Shown one piece after another: positions 54,466 to 63,741 of a stretch of 64,000 nucleotides of DNA; the stretch's first letter is position 1; every line of letters begins with the position of its first letter. The DNA lies in contig JAPPIB010000013.1 in assembly GCA_028820695.1 (NCBI GenBank), positions 1 through 64,000 of the forward strand. Reading direction: 5' to 3'. A program made the translations under genes and the position numbers. The notes beneath the pieces are model-generated. The model was not told the DNA's origin and did no database searches. It saw nothing but the letters and a program-made list of their open reading frames with translations. This DNA comes from Acidiferrobacterales bacterium. Lineage in GTDB: Bacteria > Pseudomonadota > Gammaproteobacteria > Arenicellales > JAJDZL01.

Positions 54466-55443
54466 TCAGTTCAAATAGTCAGTCGTCAGAACATCAGCCG
54501 AAGTCAATCCGTCAACCTGAACCTTGTCGAAATCGGACCAGATCGTAATTGCGTCACTGAGCGTCTTATGCAGTTGACCAGGTGCATCGGCTGATCCGAA
54601 CATTTCCATGTTGCGATCCACGTCGAGATATTCGACACCGGTTACGACGGCCTTGAACTCCTCAGGGTCGGAGAGCCAGCCACCGACACCGTCCGCCATG
54701 ATCTGAAACCCTTCATCGGGGTTGGTCTGAAGAAATTCAAGCGCACGTTGCCAGCCTCGGACAAATGCCTTGAGCTTGTCTCCATGGTTGTCGACAGTTT
54801 CCTGTGTGGCTGCCACGACATCAACGATCAATCCCGGAGTCTGGGAACTGTCAATCAATCTGTGCCCATGCTCTGTCTGTTCACCTTGTGTCAAATGCGG
54901 TTCCCAGGTCACCGCGGCATCGACACGGGCGGCGACGAAGGCGGCACCCGCATCAGTCGCAGTCATATTGACCATTTCAATGTCATTCTGCGTCAGTCCG
55001 GCATTCAGCAGCAATGCATTGATAAAAAATTGTGAAACTGAGCCCTCTTCGAATGCAACTTTGTGCCCCTTGAGTTCGGCGATTGACGTGATATCCTTGT
55101 TTGACACGACGCCATCACCACCGTTCGAATTGTCGACCGCGAGAAAATACCTCACCGGAATGTCTGGTTTCATATAGATTGGAAATTCGTCAGCCGTTGA
55201 AGCGACCAAATCAACCTGTCCAGCCATAAGCGCTCCCATCTTGAGCGGCGTGTTTTCCATAATTCTAAGTTCTACATCAACCCCTTCTTCGCTGAAGAAA
55301 CCCTTGTCCCGGGCAATATAAAAGGGTCCGTACCCGACCCAGGTCGAGTGAGCGAGCGTCAGAGTCTCTGCTCGGAGCTCGACAGAAAATAGCATTACAG
55401 AAATTGACAGAATTACCGCTCCAAGTCTCTTAATCGTGTTCAT
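54466..55443 (-). CDS. ABC importer substrate-binding protein (SsuA/NMT1 type)
   Basis: Protein of 325 residues from ATG 55443. The signal peptide (TIKRLGAVILSISVMLFSVELRA) ends near residue 24. The mature part begins ETLTLAHSTWVGYGPFYIARDKGFFSEEGVDVEL, the SsuA/NMT1 pattern, followed by ALMAGQVDLVAS and VAFEEGSVSQFFINALL. It captures the substrate in the periplasm. First gene of the four-gene operon ending in an alcohol dehydrogenase. Ligand unknown. Confidence 0.91.
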   Translation of the reverse strand: MNTIKRLGAVILSISVMLFSVELRAETLTLAHSTWVGYGPFYIARDKGFFSEEGVDVELRIMENTPLKMGALMAGQVDLVASTADEFPIYMKPDIPVRYFLAVDNSNGGDGVVSNKDITSIAELKGHKVAFEEGSVSQFFINALLLNAGLTQNDIEMVNMTATDAGAAFVAARVDAAVTWEPHLTQGEQTEHGHRLIDSSQTPGLIVDVVAATQETVDNHGDKLKAFVRGWQRALEFLQTNPDEGFQIMADGVGGWLSDPEEFKAVVTGVEYLDVDRNMEMFGSADAPGQLHKTLSDAITIWSDFDKVQVDGLTSADVLTTDYLN

Positions 55444-55741
55444 AACGCACCTCACAAACGGTTAATTGCTACAACTTTGCTTGTAACTGTAACAGAAAAG
55501 ACCCACAGGCAGTCGCTTTATTTCGCCCCGCCATCGTTTTCGGTGAATCCGTTTCCGGGAACTGATGTGGGAATCATTTGAGATCGCGGGCGAATCCAAA
55601 GTGAGCTTCAGCTCCCAATGACGGGCAGTATGCGAAAGCGATTCAATTCAAGGACACTGCTGTGCAATCCGCATCCGGACTGAAGTTCCTCAAGGTGCTG
55701 TGACCCGTGTCCTTGCAGCGATTATCCAATCACTCCATGGG

Positions 55742-56011
55742 TCACGAAGGCGGAACGTAACCCTGAGGTTTGTCGAAGTCACCGCCAAACAGGAATTTTT
55801 CCATCTGTTCCTTGAGGTATTGCCGGTGATCAGAGTTGCCCATACTGAGTCGTTTCTCATTGATCAGCATCGTCTGGTGCTCCAGCCACAATTGCCAGGC
55901 CTTGTGCGAAATTTGTGCCTGGATTCTGTTACCGAGTTCACCTGGAAGGGGCGGCATTGGCATGGCAGGCAGCTGCTCGCCCAGAAGTGCACATTTGACT
56001 GTTTCAGGCAT
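55742..56011 (-). CDS. yggX: Fe(2+)-trafficking / oxidative-damage protection protein YggX
   Basis: Protein of 89 residues. VKCALLGEQLPAM near residue 5 holds the conserved N-terminal Cys, and PGELGNRIQAQISHKAWQLWLEHQTMLINEKRLSMGNSDHRQYLKEQMEKFLFG is the whole family core, as in E. coli YggX. It protects iron-sulfur enzymes from oxidative damage. In many gammaproteobacteria it lies directly after mutY on the same strand; here mutY is 730 bases upstream with a small opposite-strand gene between them. Confidence 0.96.
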   Translation of the reverse strand: MPETVKCALLGEQLPAMPMPPLPGELGNRIQAQISHKAWQLWLEHQTMLINEKRLSMGNSDHRQYLKEQMEKFLFGGDFDKPQGYVPPS

Positions 56012-56376
56012 GACAATTGATCAGTTTGGCCGGTTGAAGAACCTTAAGCTACGATTGAGACGAGTTTCTTGATTCGGGTTTTGGGCTTTGCGTTCATCAG
56101 TTGTCAGTTTCCACTTCGCATCACTGGCGCCTGACATCCGTCGCATCAGTATCCAGAAAGGGAACAGTCTTATTTTACCAATACCAATTCGCAAGGTTGA
56201 ACCGCAAATATTCTAACCTCCATAGATTGCTGAGTGTAGTATATATTTACCGTTGTGTCGAACAAATTAAAATAATATTCCAATATAGTGTCAAATAGAT
56301 GTAAATATAGTGTGTAATGACTGGCTGAAATTGTTATTATGTTCTATCATAAGTTGATCAAATTCTGGATGATGCA
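56012..56376. other. Gap between yggX and the DUF6356 gene
   Basis: About 365 bases; the right part (56200 to 56350) is strikingly AT-rich compared with its surroundings. No gene, repeat or clear promoter was recognised. Confidence 0.5.
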
Positions 56377-56637
56377 ATGAATCGATGGTCTCAACATCTA
56401 GACGAAGTGAACGAAACCTATTTCGAACACATGGGCAATGCAATGTCATTTGCCCGGCACATGCTGGCAGGAGCGATCGCCTGTGCAATTCACGCGCTAG
56501 CGCCGAACCTTTTCGAATCATCCGGCAGCAGCCGGATTGCGTATTTACATGAGCGAATGCTCGTGACGCGAAGAAATAAACAGGGCAGTTGCGCCGTCTC
56601 CCCAGACTATGAATCCAATACCAATCAGTTGAATTAG
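56377..56637 (+). CDS. DUF6356-family small membrane-associated protein
   Basis: Protein of 86 residues. HLDEVNETYFEHMGNAMSFARHMLAGAIACAIHALAPNLFESSGSSRIAYLHERM is the DUF6356 pattern: an amphipathic lead-in, a hydrophobic segment with A-C-x-x-H-A-L-x-P, and the ending LHERM. It may sit in or at the inner membrane. Its function is unknown. The last 25 residues are not conserved-looking. It is encoded opposite to and between mutY and yggX. Confidence 0.7.
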   Translation: MNRWSQHLDEVNETYFEHMGNAMSFARHMLAGAIACAIHALAPNLFESSGSSRIAYLHERMLVTRRNKQGSCAVSPDYESNTNQLN

Positions 56638-56737
56638 AGGGTTTCACGAGGAACACAAACCGAACGGTCATAGGTATTGCCGCGTGTGAAGCCTCGGGTG
56701 CCATGATCGAATTCAGCGAACCGGGTGGCAGCTGTCT

Positions 56738-57841
56738 TCATGTACGCACAGGGTTGCCGCGTGTCTGCCCGTCTTCCAGATTTGTCAGCAAGGTCCGTAC
56801 CGGAGCTGGAATTCCCATCGTCTTGGCCTCTGAAATGGCAAGCAGTGCCAAGTTGTCTGCCTGTGATATGTCACGTTCGGATTCAACCAGGTTTGCGGGT
56901 TGTGGTGTGATGACCAGCCGCAAGTGCGTAAAGTCATGAGTGATGCTGCGCCACGGTGAAGCGGTATTGACTCGTACCTTGAGCTGAGAGTGGCACCAGG
57001 ACCTGACATCGCGGGAATTGCCCGAAAATTCGGGAAAACTCCATAAGTTTCCCCAGACCCCTTCGTCCGGCCGACGCTGCAGCAATACCCGGTTGGCGCC
57101 ATCCGTAATGATCAGCATGGTCACGTACCTCACCTCGCGGCGCCTTGATGCTTTGCGTCGCGGCAAATGTTCCGTCAGATGCTGACAATGTGCGCAACAT
57201 GATCGGCTGAGGGGGCAGATCGTACACTTCGGATTCTTTGGCGTGCATACTGTCGCGCCCAAGTCCATAATCAGTTGCGTGTATCTTTGAACGTCATGTT
57301 TCGGCGTGTGTTCCTCGGCAATTTGCCACAGACGTCGGGTACGGACGGACTCGGAGTCGTCATCCACGCAGTGGTAGCGGGCATAAACACGTTTGGCATT
57401 GCCATCCAGAATGGGTGTCCTCAATCCGTACGCCAGTGCGCAGATGGCACCAGCTGTTGACTTTCCTATGCCGGGCAGTGCAAGTACATCACGAAAGTTA
57501 TTCGGAAACTTTCCGTGATGCTGATCTCGAATCGTCTTTGCCGCCGCATGAAGATTTCGGGCTCTGGTGTAATATCCAAGTCCCGCCCACAGACTCATGA
57601 CATGGTCTGTCGAAGCATCGGCCAACGACCTTACGTCGGGAAACTCGTCCACAAACCTCTCAAAGTAGTCGACAACTGTCTTGGCCTGGGTCTGCTGCAG
57701 CATGACTTCGGAAATCCAGATACGGTAGGAATCGGTACTGAATGCCCAGGGTAACCCCCGGCCGGGCAACTCGCAGTTCCAGTCAAGCAGCATTCGGCTA
57801 AAATTACCGGAATCGGATGGGTCCTTGCTGAATTTGTCCAT
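56738..57841 (-). CDS. mutY: A/G-specific adenine glycosylase MutY
   Basis: Protein of 367 residues. SEVMLQQTQAKTVVDYF near residue 49 includes the catalytic Glu, LPGIGKSTAGAICALAYGLRTPILDGNAKRVYAR near 124 is the helix-hairpin-helix with the catalytic Asp, and CTPKNPKCTICPLSRSC near 196 binds the 4Fe-4S cluster. The NUDIX-like C-terminus (VLLQRRPDEGVWGNLWSFPEF) reads 8-oxoguanine. It removes A mispaired with 8-oxoG. It is divergent from xthA, another DNA-repair gene, with 36 bases between starts. Confidence 0.97.
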   Translation of the reverse strand: MDKFSKDPSDSGNFSRMLLDWNCELPGRGLPWAFSTDSYRIWISEVMLQQTQAKTVVDYFERFVDEFPDVRSLADASTDHVMSLWAGLGYYTRARNLHAAAKTIRDQHHGKFPNNFRDVLALPGIGKSTAGAICALAYGLRTPILDGNAKRVYARYHCVDDDSESVRTRRLWQIAEEHTPKHDVQRYTQLIMDLGATVCTPKNPKCTICPLSRSCCAHCQHLTEHLPRRKASRRREVRYVTMLIITDGANRVLLQRRPDEGVWGNLWSFPEFSGNSRDVRSWCHSQLKVRVNTASPWRSITHDFTHLRLVITPQPANLVESERDISQADNLALLAISEAKTMGIPAPVRTLLTNLEDGQTRGNPVRT

Positions 57842-57877
57842 GGGTCATCAACTGCTTTACGGCTGCTACGCACGCAG

Positions 57878-58657
57878 ATGAAAATTGTTACTTTCAACGC
57901 CAATGGCATCCGCTCGGCGGCAAGAAAAGGTTTCTATGACTGGTTGTCCGACAGTACGCCGGACATCGTCTGCATTCAGGAACTCAAGGCTCAGGAAGAC
58001 CAGCTGACCGACGAACTTTTTCATCCGCCCGGTTATCAGGGATATTTTCATTATGCTGAGAAAAAAGGCTACAGCGGTACTGCCATTTATACCAGACAAA
58101 GCCCTTGCGACGTTTCCATCGGTCTGGGCTGGGATGACTTTGATTCTGAAGGACGTTGTGTACGGGTCGATTTTGAGGATCTGTCGATCCTGTCGATATA
58201 TCTTCCGTCCGGAACCAGTTCCGATGATCGACAGAAGTTCAAGGAAGTGATCCTGGACCGCATTCAGCCACTGTTGCTCAAATTCCAGTCCGACAGCCGA
58301 GACTACATCATATGTGGCGACATGAATATCGCCCACAAGCCGGTTGATCTGAGAAACTGGAGAGGCAACCGGAAAAACTCTGGATTTTTACCGCAGGAGA
58401 GGTCATGGATGGATTGGCTTTTCGGTGCGGCAGGATTCGTAGACGCGTTCCGGGTGATTGACTCGCGCCCGGGACAGTACACGTGGTGGTCCAATCGAGG
58501 CGATGCCTATGCCAAGAACGTCGGTTGGCGGCTGGATTATCACATCCTGTCCAAACGTCTGAAAACTGCGATAGAGTCGGTGGAAGTCTATCGGGCGGTA
58601 AAGTTTTCCGATCACGCCCCTGTCACCGCAGAATTTGACTTCAGTCGCGCAAAATAA
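57878..58657 (+). CDS. xthA: Exodeoxyribonuclease III
   Basis: Protein of 259 residues of the endonuclease/exonuclease/phosphatase fold. KIVTFNANGIRSAARKGF near residue 2, DIVCIQELKAQ near 29 (metal-binding Glu), YIICGDMNIAHKPVDLRN near 147 (catalytic Asp and Asn), YTWWSNRGDAYAKNVGWRLDYHILS and KFSDHAPVTAEF at the end (catalytic Asp-His) are all intact. It cuts at abasic sites and degrades 3' ends in base-excision repair. It is divergent from mutY, a common functional pairing. Confidence 0.96.
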   Translation: MKIVTFNANGIRSAARKGFYDWLSDSTPDIVCIQELKAQEDQLTDELFHPPGYQGYFHYAEKKGYSGTAIYTRQSPCDVSIGLGWDDFDSEGRCVRVDFEDLSILSIYLPSGTSSDDRQKFKEVILDRIQPLLLKFQSDSRDYIICGDMNIAHKPVDLRNWRGNRKNSGFLPQERSWMDWLFGAAGFVDAFRVIDSRPGQYTWWSNRGDAYAKNVGWRLDYHILSKRLKTAIESVEVYRAVKFSDHAPVTAEFDFSRAK

Positions 58658-58796
58658 AGTCCCGCCGCAGTTTCAGCCGCACAAAGCAATGATCGGTGTG
58701 CGTTCGTCAAGCGTACCGGGCGCGGCGCACTGTCTGCAGTCACTTGACTGACTGCCCTGGACAGGTCCGATATCAGTCCGCGATGAACGGGTTTTG

Positions 58797-60398
58797 CTAT
58801 GCCGCAGAAGCGGCCCCCGATACATCCCGGGCGACCATTCTTTCGACGACAAGGATGATGCCGATCACCGGCAAGCCAATCAGTGCTGTGATGACAAAGA
58901 ATGTCCCATATCCGACACCATCAACAATCGTACCGGAATATCCGGCGACAAGTTTTGGAAACAGCAGCATGATTGAGGTGAATATCGCATATTGCATCGC
59001 AGTGAATCGCACGTTGGTCAGACTGGAAAGATAGGATACAAATGCAGCCGATGCCACACCTGCACTCAGGCTGTCAACCACAACGACAAAAAGAAGCATC
59101 AGATCGACAGGATTGTTGGCCAGCGCCAAGAACATCAGATTGGACGCCGGCGCCAGGACCGCGCCAAGCAGCAATGTTCTCAGCACACCGAATCGCAAAG
59201 CCAGAATGCCGCCAAGCAACCCGCCGGCAAGTGACGCCATCAGTCCCCAGAACTTCGAATAGTTTGCGATCTGGGTTTTTGTGAAACCCATGTCGAGATA
59301 AAAGACGTTTGCAATGATTCCCAGCACGATATCGGATATTCGATAGGTGCCGACAAGCACGAGAATGATCAGTGCCAGACGCCCATATCGAACGAAGAAG
59401 TCCGTAACGGGCGCAACATAGGTTTCCTGTACATGGGAGAAATTGACGACACGCATGCGGATCAGCAACCATGCCACAACCCCCGCCAGGCCAATGCAGA
59501 ATACCATCCGAATTGATTCAAGTATCAGGCGGGCTGTGGTGGAATTGACGAAACTGTAATGCTCGACGACTGCCGCCCTGACGGACTTGACCAGGTCGCC
59601 GGTCGTCAAAAACCCGATTACAAAAGCAGCGACTGCCAGCGCAAAGACGGCGAAGAAACGCAGATAGTCCGAAGTGCCGGAGAATGATGTCGAGGATTCA
59701 TCAGTCTTTGGTTCCGGATTGACCAAGGTTGTGATCAGCCCGACAATCATGAAACATGCCATGATCTGATAGACCGTGGACCAGGCGCGAAAACTGTAAT
59801 CCCCGCCGCCGATAAAATCTGCGATCCAAAGCGCTCCGGCACCTGCGACCAGCATCCCGATCCTGTAACCCACGATATATGTGGCAGCCAGCATCGCCTG
59901 CAGATCAGGAGGTGCCGACTCGATACGATATGCATCAATCACGATGTCTTGGGTCGCTGAGGAAAACCCGATGCAGACTGCGCCGATCACAGTCAGGACA
60001 AGCAGGTCCGCCTGCGGATCGAAAAATGAGGTCCACAACAGACTTGCGAACACCGCGATCTGCGAAATCAGCAACCAGGAACGCCTGCGCCCCAGTTTTC
60101 GAGTCAGGTACGGCAGCGGCATGCGATCAACGATGGGTGCCCAGACAAACTTGAAGGAATATCCAAGCGCCGCCCAGCTGAGGAACGTCACGGTTGCCCG
60201 TTCAATGCCAGCTTCCCGCAACCAGACGGAAAGGGTGCCGAACACAAGCAGCAGCGGAAGTCCCGCAGAGAATCCCAAGAACAGCATGCATACCGCACGC
60301 GGATGCGTGAGTCCCCTGACAGACTCGATCCAGTTGCGTTGAGTCTGCCGTGAACCGGCGGTCTTCGCGGATTGCGCGGAAACGTCAGGATTATTCAT
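58797..60398 (-). CDS. ampG: AmpG-like MFS permease
   Basis: Protein of 533 residues with about 12 to 14 membrane spans. RAVCMLFLGFSAGLPLLLVFGTLSVWLREAGIERATVTFLSWAALGYSFKFVWAPIVDRMPLPYLTRKLGRRRSWLL near residue 33 is the AmpG signature, and SSATQDIVIDAYRIES near 148 is the second one. AmpG brings cell-wall anhydromuropeptides back to the cytoplasm for recycling and, in some species, signals beta-lactamase induction. It lies 28 bases after yggT on the same strand and is probably read with proC-yggT. An insert near 250 to 290 makes it longer than E. coli AmpG. Confidence 0.88.
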   Translation of the reverse strand: MNNPDVSAQSAKTAGSRQTQRNWIESVRGLTHPRAVCMLFLGFSAGLPLLLVFGTLSVWLREAGIERATVTFLSWAALGYSFKFVWAPIVDRMPLPYLTRKLGRRRSWLLISQIAVFASLLWTSFFDPQADLLVLTVIGAVCIGFSSATQDIVIDAYRIESAPPDLQAMLAATYIVGYRIGMLVAGAGALWIADFIGGGDYSFRAWSTVYQIMACFMIVGLITTLVNPEPKTDESSTSFSGTSDYLRFFAVFALAVAAFVIGFLTTGDLVKSVRAAVVEHYSFVNSTTARLILESIRMVFCIGLAGVVAWLLIRMRVVNFSHVQETYVAPVTDFFVRYGRLALIILVLVGTYRISDIVLGIIANVFYLDMGFTKTQIANYSKFWGLMASLAGGLLGGILALRFGVLRTLLLGAVLAPASNLMFLALANNPVDLMLLFVVVVDSLSAGVASAAFVSYLSSLTNVRFTAMQYAIFTSIMLLFPKLVAGYSGTIVDGVGYGTFFVITALIGLPVIGIILVVERMVARDVSGAASAA

Positions 60399-60426
60399 GA
60401 GATTTCGACTCCGGCAAGGTGAGTAT

Positions 60427-60996
60427 TCACGAATTCAGCAACCTGTACCCCATGACCTCAATGGAGCCGACGCCAATCCAACTGACAACTTCAAGTGCCA
60501 GCAATATCAGGATCGGGGTGAAATCCAAAGCGCCGAATGGTGGAATGAATCGCCTGGCAAAGCTCATCAGCGGCTCTGTAGTGGTAAAGATCAATCTTTG
60601 GATGCTTCGCGTTCCGATAGGCACCCAGCTCATGACGACCCGGATCAGGATGACGATGATCATGACATTGATCGCACGCTCCAGGACGATCGCAATTGTG
60701 AGAACCGAAGTTGCCGGGATATCCAATCCAATTCCATTGGATTGCATCCACACAAAGCGTTCCGCGAACGCGACCAGCAATGCAAGAACAAGCGGCGACA
60801 GGGAGTCCGAGCCTCGAACCCTGGGCACGAATACTCGCAGCAACTTGATAGGCAGTGCGGTGACGCGGTGGATAAACTGCGAAATCGGATTATGGAAATC
60901 GGAATCCAGATACTGCATCAAAGCGCGCAGAATCGCAATGAATCCGTAGATCAGCAATATCGGGTAGATCAGTTGAAGCGATAGTGGAATCTGCAT
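60427..60996 (-). CDS. yggT: YggT-family membrane protein
   Basis: Protein of 189 residues with two YggT repeats, each a pair of membrane spans. Repeat one is PLSLQLIYPILLIYGFIAILRALMQYLDSDFHNPISQFIHRVTALPIKLLRVFVP, and repeat two begins near residue 100 with VLTIAIVLERAINVMIIVILIRVVMSWVPIGTRSIQRLIFTTTEPLMSFARRFIPPFGALDFTPILILLALEVV. The exact role is unknown; it is linked to osmotic tolerance and membrane insertion. It follows proC by 12 bases, the usual proteobacterial order. Confidence 0.94.
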   Translation of the reverse strand: MQIPLSLQLIYPILLIYGFIAILRALMQYLDSDFHNPISQFIHRVTALPIKLLRVFVPRVRGSDSLSPLVLALLVAFAERFVWMQSNGIGLDIPATSVLTIAIVLERAINVMIIVILIRVVMSWVPIGTRSIQRLIFTTTEPLMSFARRFIPPFGALDFTPILILLALEVVSWIGVGSIEVMGYRLLNS

Positions 60997-61008
60997 TCGA
61001 TTACCAGG

Positions 61009-61854
61009 TCAGACAACGTGTTTTGACATTTCAGCCGCACGGTTCCTGGCTGCTTCAATTGCCTGAATGAACCTATCCTTGACCTGCGCTGACTCAAGCA
61101 CGTTCAGCGCGGCTTCAGTTGTACCGCCCGGCGAGGTGACTTTCCTTCTGAGCGTGGCGGGCGAATCGTCGCCTTGCCCGGCCAGCAAAGCGGAACCCAT
61201 CGCGGTCTCGATCGCAAGCAGCTTCGCATCTTCGGGCTGAAGACCAAGGTTTTCGGCACCTGCCTGAACAGCTTCGATCAGGTAGAAGAAATAGGCCGGT
61301 CCGCTTCCCGAAACTGCGGTGACTGCGTCAAGTTGGCTCTCCTCGCTCACCCATACCGTTTTTCCGACTGCAGAAAGAATCGATTCAGTGTACTGTTTTT
61401 GCTCCGGCGATACCCGTTCGTTCGCGTACAGTGCTGAAATACCTTTCTGGATCAGCGCAGGGGTATTGGGCATGACTCGGATGATGGCGTAGTCCCCGCC
61501 TGACCATTCGGCTATGCTGTCGGTGGTGATGCCGGCGGCAATGGAAATCAGCAACGGACGGCGTTGCCGCAACGCTTGCCGGGCATCCTCAAGCGCCTGC
61601 CTCATAACTTGTGGCTTGACTGCGAGAATCACACTGGCACAGTTTGCGATGACTTCGCTGTTGTCGGCAGTTGCCGACACCCGAAAGTGATCGGATAGGT
61701 ACTGTCGCGCTTGTGCGACCGGGTCGGAGACCATGATGGATGATCGGTCGAATTCATTGGACAGCAACCCACCGATCAGGCTGCGGGCCATATTGCCACC
61801 GCCTACAAATCCTATAGTTTTCGACAATTCAGGTTTCCGGGATAGGCTTGACAC
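61009..61854 (-). CDS. proC: Pyrroline-5-carboxylate reductase
   Basis: Protein of 281 residues. IGFVGGGNMARSLIGGLLSNEF near residue 14 is the NAD(P) fold, VILAVKPQVMRQAL near 73 follows, VMPNTPALIQKGISALYAN near 121 and SGSGPAYFFYLIEAVQAGAENLGL near 172 form the catalytic body, and VTSPGGTTEAALNVLE near 233 is the family signature. It makes proline by the last step of the pathway. It heads the leftward operon proC-yggT-ampG. Confidence 0.97.
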   Translation of the reverse strand: MSSLSRKPELSKTIGFVGGGNMARSLIGGLLSNEFDRSSIMVSDPVAQARQYLSDHFRVSATADNSEVIANCASVILAVKPQVMRQALEDARQALRQRRPLLISIAAGITTDSIAEWSGGDYAIIRVMPNTPALIQKGISALYANERVSPEQKQYTESILSAVGKTVWVSEESQLDAVTAVSGSGPAYFFYLIEAVQAGAENLGLQPEDAKLLAIETAMGSALLAGQGDDSPATLRRKVTSPGGTTEAALNVLESAQVKDRFIQAIEAARNRAAEMSKHVV

Positions 61855-61996
61855 GGGATGATTCTTGAAATCACATCAGGAGTCCAATATTTTACCCGCA
61901 CTCAGCAAGGCAACTTGCAGGTTTTTGTTGTCTAATGTCCATCACAATCCCATGTAAATGATGCCAGACCGGTCCGTATGTGAGTGTGCGAAAACC

Positions 61997-62473
61997 ATGA
62001 ACCCCGCAAATATCCGCGTCAAGTCCGCTCTGGCGCAAATGAATATTCCATGCGAGATTACCATTGTTGAGCATGACACCCGCACTTCAGCGCAGGCGGC
62101 TGAGACTTTGGGGTGTTCGATTGCGCAGATCGCCAAGTCGCTGATCTTCACAGCCGGTGACGGTGATGCCGTACTGGCTGTAACCAGCGGTGCCAATCGG
62201 GTGTGCACAGATCTGCTGGCGGATCTGGTCGGCCAGCCGATCGGCAAGGCCAATGCTGAATTTGTTCGTCATACGACAGGTTTTGTCATTGGCGGCGTGG
62301 CGCCGGCTGGTCTTGCCCATCCCGTTCGGACAGTCTTTGATCGGGACCTTTTTGTGCACGAAACCGTGTGGGCGGCTGCCGGCACCCCCAACAGCCTGTT
62401 TCCGATATCAAGAAAGAATCTGCGTGTGTTGGCCGGCGACAGGATCCGCAATTTCACGCAACCGCTGGTTTAG
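61997..62473 (+). CDS. YbaK/EbsC-family aminoacyl-tRNA deacylase
   Basis: Protein of 158 residues from ATG 61997 (MNPANIRVKSAL); an upstream ATG at 61958 adds 13 unlikely residues. EHDTRTSAQAAETLGCSIAQIAKSLIFTAGDGDAVLAVTSGANRV near residue 27 and TTGFVIGGVAPAGLAHPVRTVFDRDLF near 94 are the YbaK core, with the substrate-pocket Lys and the GGVxPxG loop. Such proteins clear mischarged tRNAs, typically Cys or Ala on tRNA-Pro. Its stop overlaps the stop of the convergent pyrC' gene (TTAG at 62470). Confidence 0.93.
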   Translation: MNPANIRVKSALAQMNIPCEITIVEHDTRTSAQAAETLGCSIAQIAKSLIFTAGDGDAVLAVTSGANRVCTDLLADLVGQPIGKANAEFVRHTTGFVIGGVAPAGLAHPVRTVFDRDLFVHETVWAAAGTPNSLFPISRKNLRVLAGDRIRNFTQPLV

Positions 62474-63741
62474 CTCACAACGAGCTTCCCGCCGCTGAAG
62501 GTATGGGTTACCCTGCCTCGCATCCGGGTTCCGGCAAAAGGCGTGTTCCGTCCTCCGCTCAGCATATCGTCAGGATTGACTGTCCAGGTCCGCTCTGGAT
62601 CAAAAATACAGATGTCAGCTGCCGACCCAGGTGTCAGGGAGCCGGTTTCAATTCCCAGAACTGCGGCGGGATTGCAGGTGAGACAGGCAATCGCCTCAGT
62701 GAGGCTGATCGCTCCTTCGTCCACCAGCTTCAAGGTGAGCGGCAACAAAGTTTCAAGTCCCGATATGCCAGCAGCCGTCTGAACAAACGGAGCCAGTTTG
62801 TCATCAATCCGACAGGGTCGGTGATCCGAGCAGATGACAGAGATTGATCCGTCCCTCAAACCTTGTCTCAATCCGCTGCGATCATCTTCGCTGCGCAACG
62901 GCGGCTGCACGTGGCACATGGTATCGAATCCCTCGACGTCGAATTCCGTGAGCAGCAGATTGTGAACGGCTACATCGGCACTGACGTTCAGTCCCCTTCG
63001 TTTCGACTCCGCAATCATGCTGACGGATCGGGCGCAGGAGATCTGGCTGAAATGTGCCCGCACACCTGTTGTCTCGACCAGGGCAAGGTCTCTCGCGACG
63101 GCGACGGTCTCTGCGGCCTCCGGTACTGCTGGCAACCCTAGGCGCGTACTGATCTCTCCCTCGTGTACACATCCATTGCCGGCCAGCCAGGGATCGAACG
63201 AATGAATGAATACCGTGATGTCAAACGTTGATGCATACTGCATCGCCCGTCGCATCAGCAAGGTGCTGCGAACGGGTGAGCGCGCATTGCTCACCCCGAC
63301 ACAGCCAGCGGCCTTCAGGGCTGCCATCTCTGTCAGAGTCTCGCCTTGAAGCCCGATGGTCAGCGCTCCCAAAGGCAGGATATTCGGACCCGACTGCTGT
63401 TCCATATTGGTACGAATCATATGCGCCATCGCCGGCGTGTCGACGACCGGCTGGGTGTCAGGTTGAATGCAGGCAGTGGTGATGCCACCGGACAGGGCGG
63501 CTTTGGACTCGGTTTGCAGTGTCGATGACTGACTTGAGCCGCGTTCGCCCATCTTTGCGTTAAGGTCGATCAGGCCGGGACAGACGATCAGTCCGGACGC
63601 ATCGATTTCACGGTCAAATGAAAGACTGGAAGCCTCGGAAGGGTCAGCAACCCGATGATTCCTGACAAAAACATCACCAACCGAGTCGACGCCATTGGCA
63701 GGGTCGATCACCCGACCGTTTCGTATCGCAGTGGTTTTCAT
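62470..63741 (-). CDS. pyrC': Dihydroorotase-like protein PyrC', probably inactive
   Basis: Protein of 423 residues of the dihydroorotase/amidohydrolase family. [20 protein letters not shown] near residue 7 and [23 protein letters not shown] near 47 mark the start of the barrel, where active enzymes have D-x-H-x-H and R-E-P-G; here both metal-binding His are replaced ([10 protein letters not shown]). [16 protein letters not shown] near 302 is otherwise well kept. Such PyrC' proteins are known as structural partners of aspartate carbamoyltransferase in pseudomonads, so it probably holds PyrB together rather than acting on dihydroorotate. It overlaps pyrB as ATGA at 63738. Confidence 0.9.
   Translation of the reverse strand: MKTTAIRNGRVIDPANGVDSVGDVFVRNHRVADPSEASSLSFDREIDASGLIVCPGLIDLNAKMGERGSSQSSTLQTESKAALSGGITTACIQPDTQPVVDTPAMAHMIRTNMEQQSGPNILPLGALTIGLQGETLTEMAALKAAGCVGVSNARSPVRSTLLMRRAMQYASTFDITVFIHSFDPWLAGNGCVHEGEISTRLGLPAVPEAAETVAVARDLALVETTGVRAHFSQISCARSVSMIAESKRRGLNVSADVAVHNLLLTEFDVEGFDTMCHVQPPLRSEDDRSGLRQGLRDGSISVICSDHRPCRIDDKLAPFVQTAAGISGLETLLPLTLKLVDEGAISLTEAIACLTCNPAAVLGIETGSLTPGSAADICIFDPERTWTVNPDDMLSGGRNTPFAGTRMRGRVTHTFSGGKLVVS

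Noticed and set aside
60397-60984. 195-codon plus-strand frame opposite yggT
   Set aside because: Highly polar, Gln/Asp/Arg-rich, as expected for the reverse reading of membrane segments.
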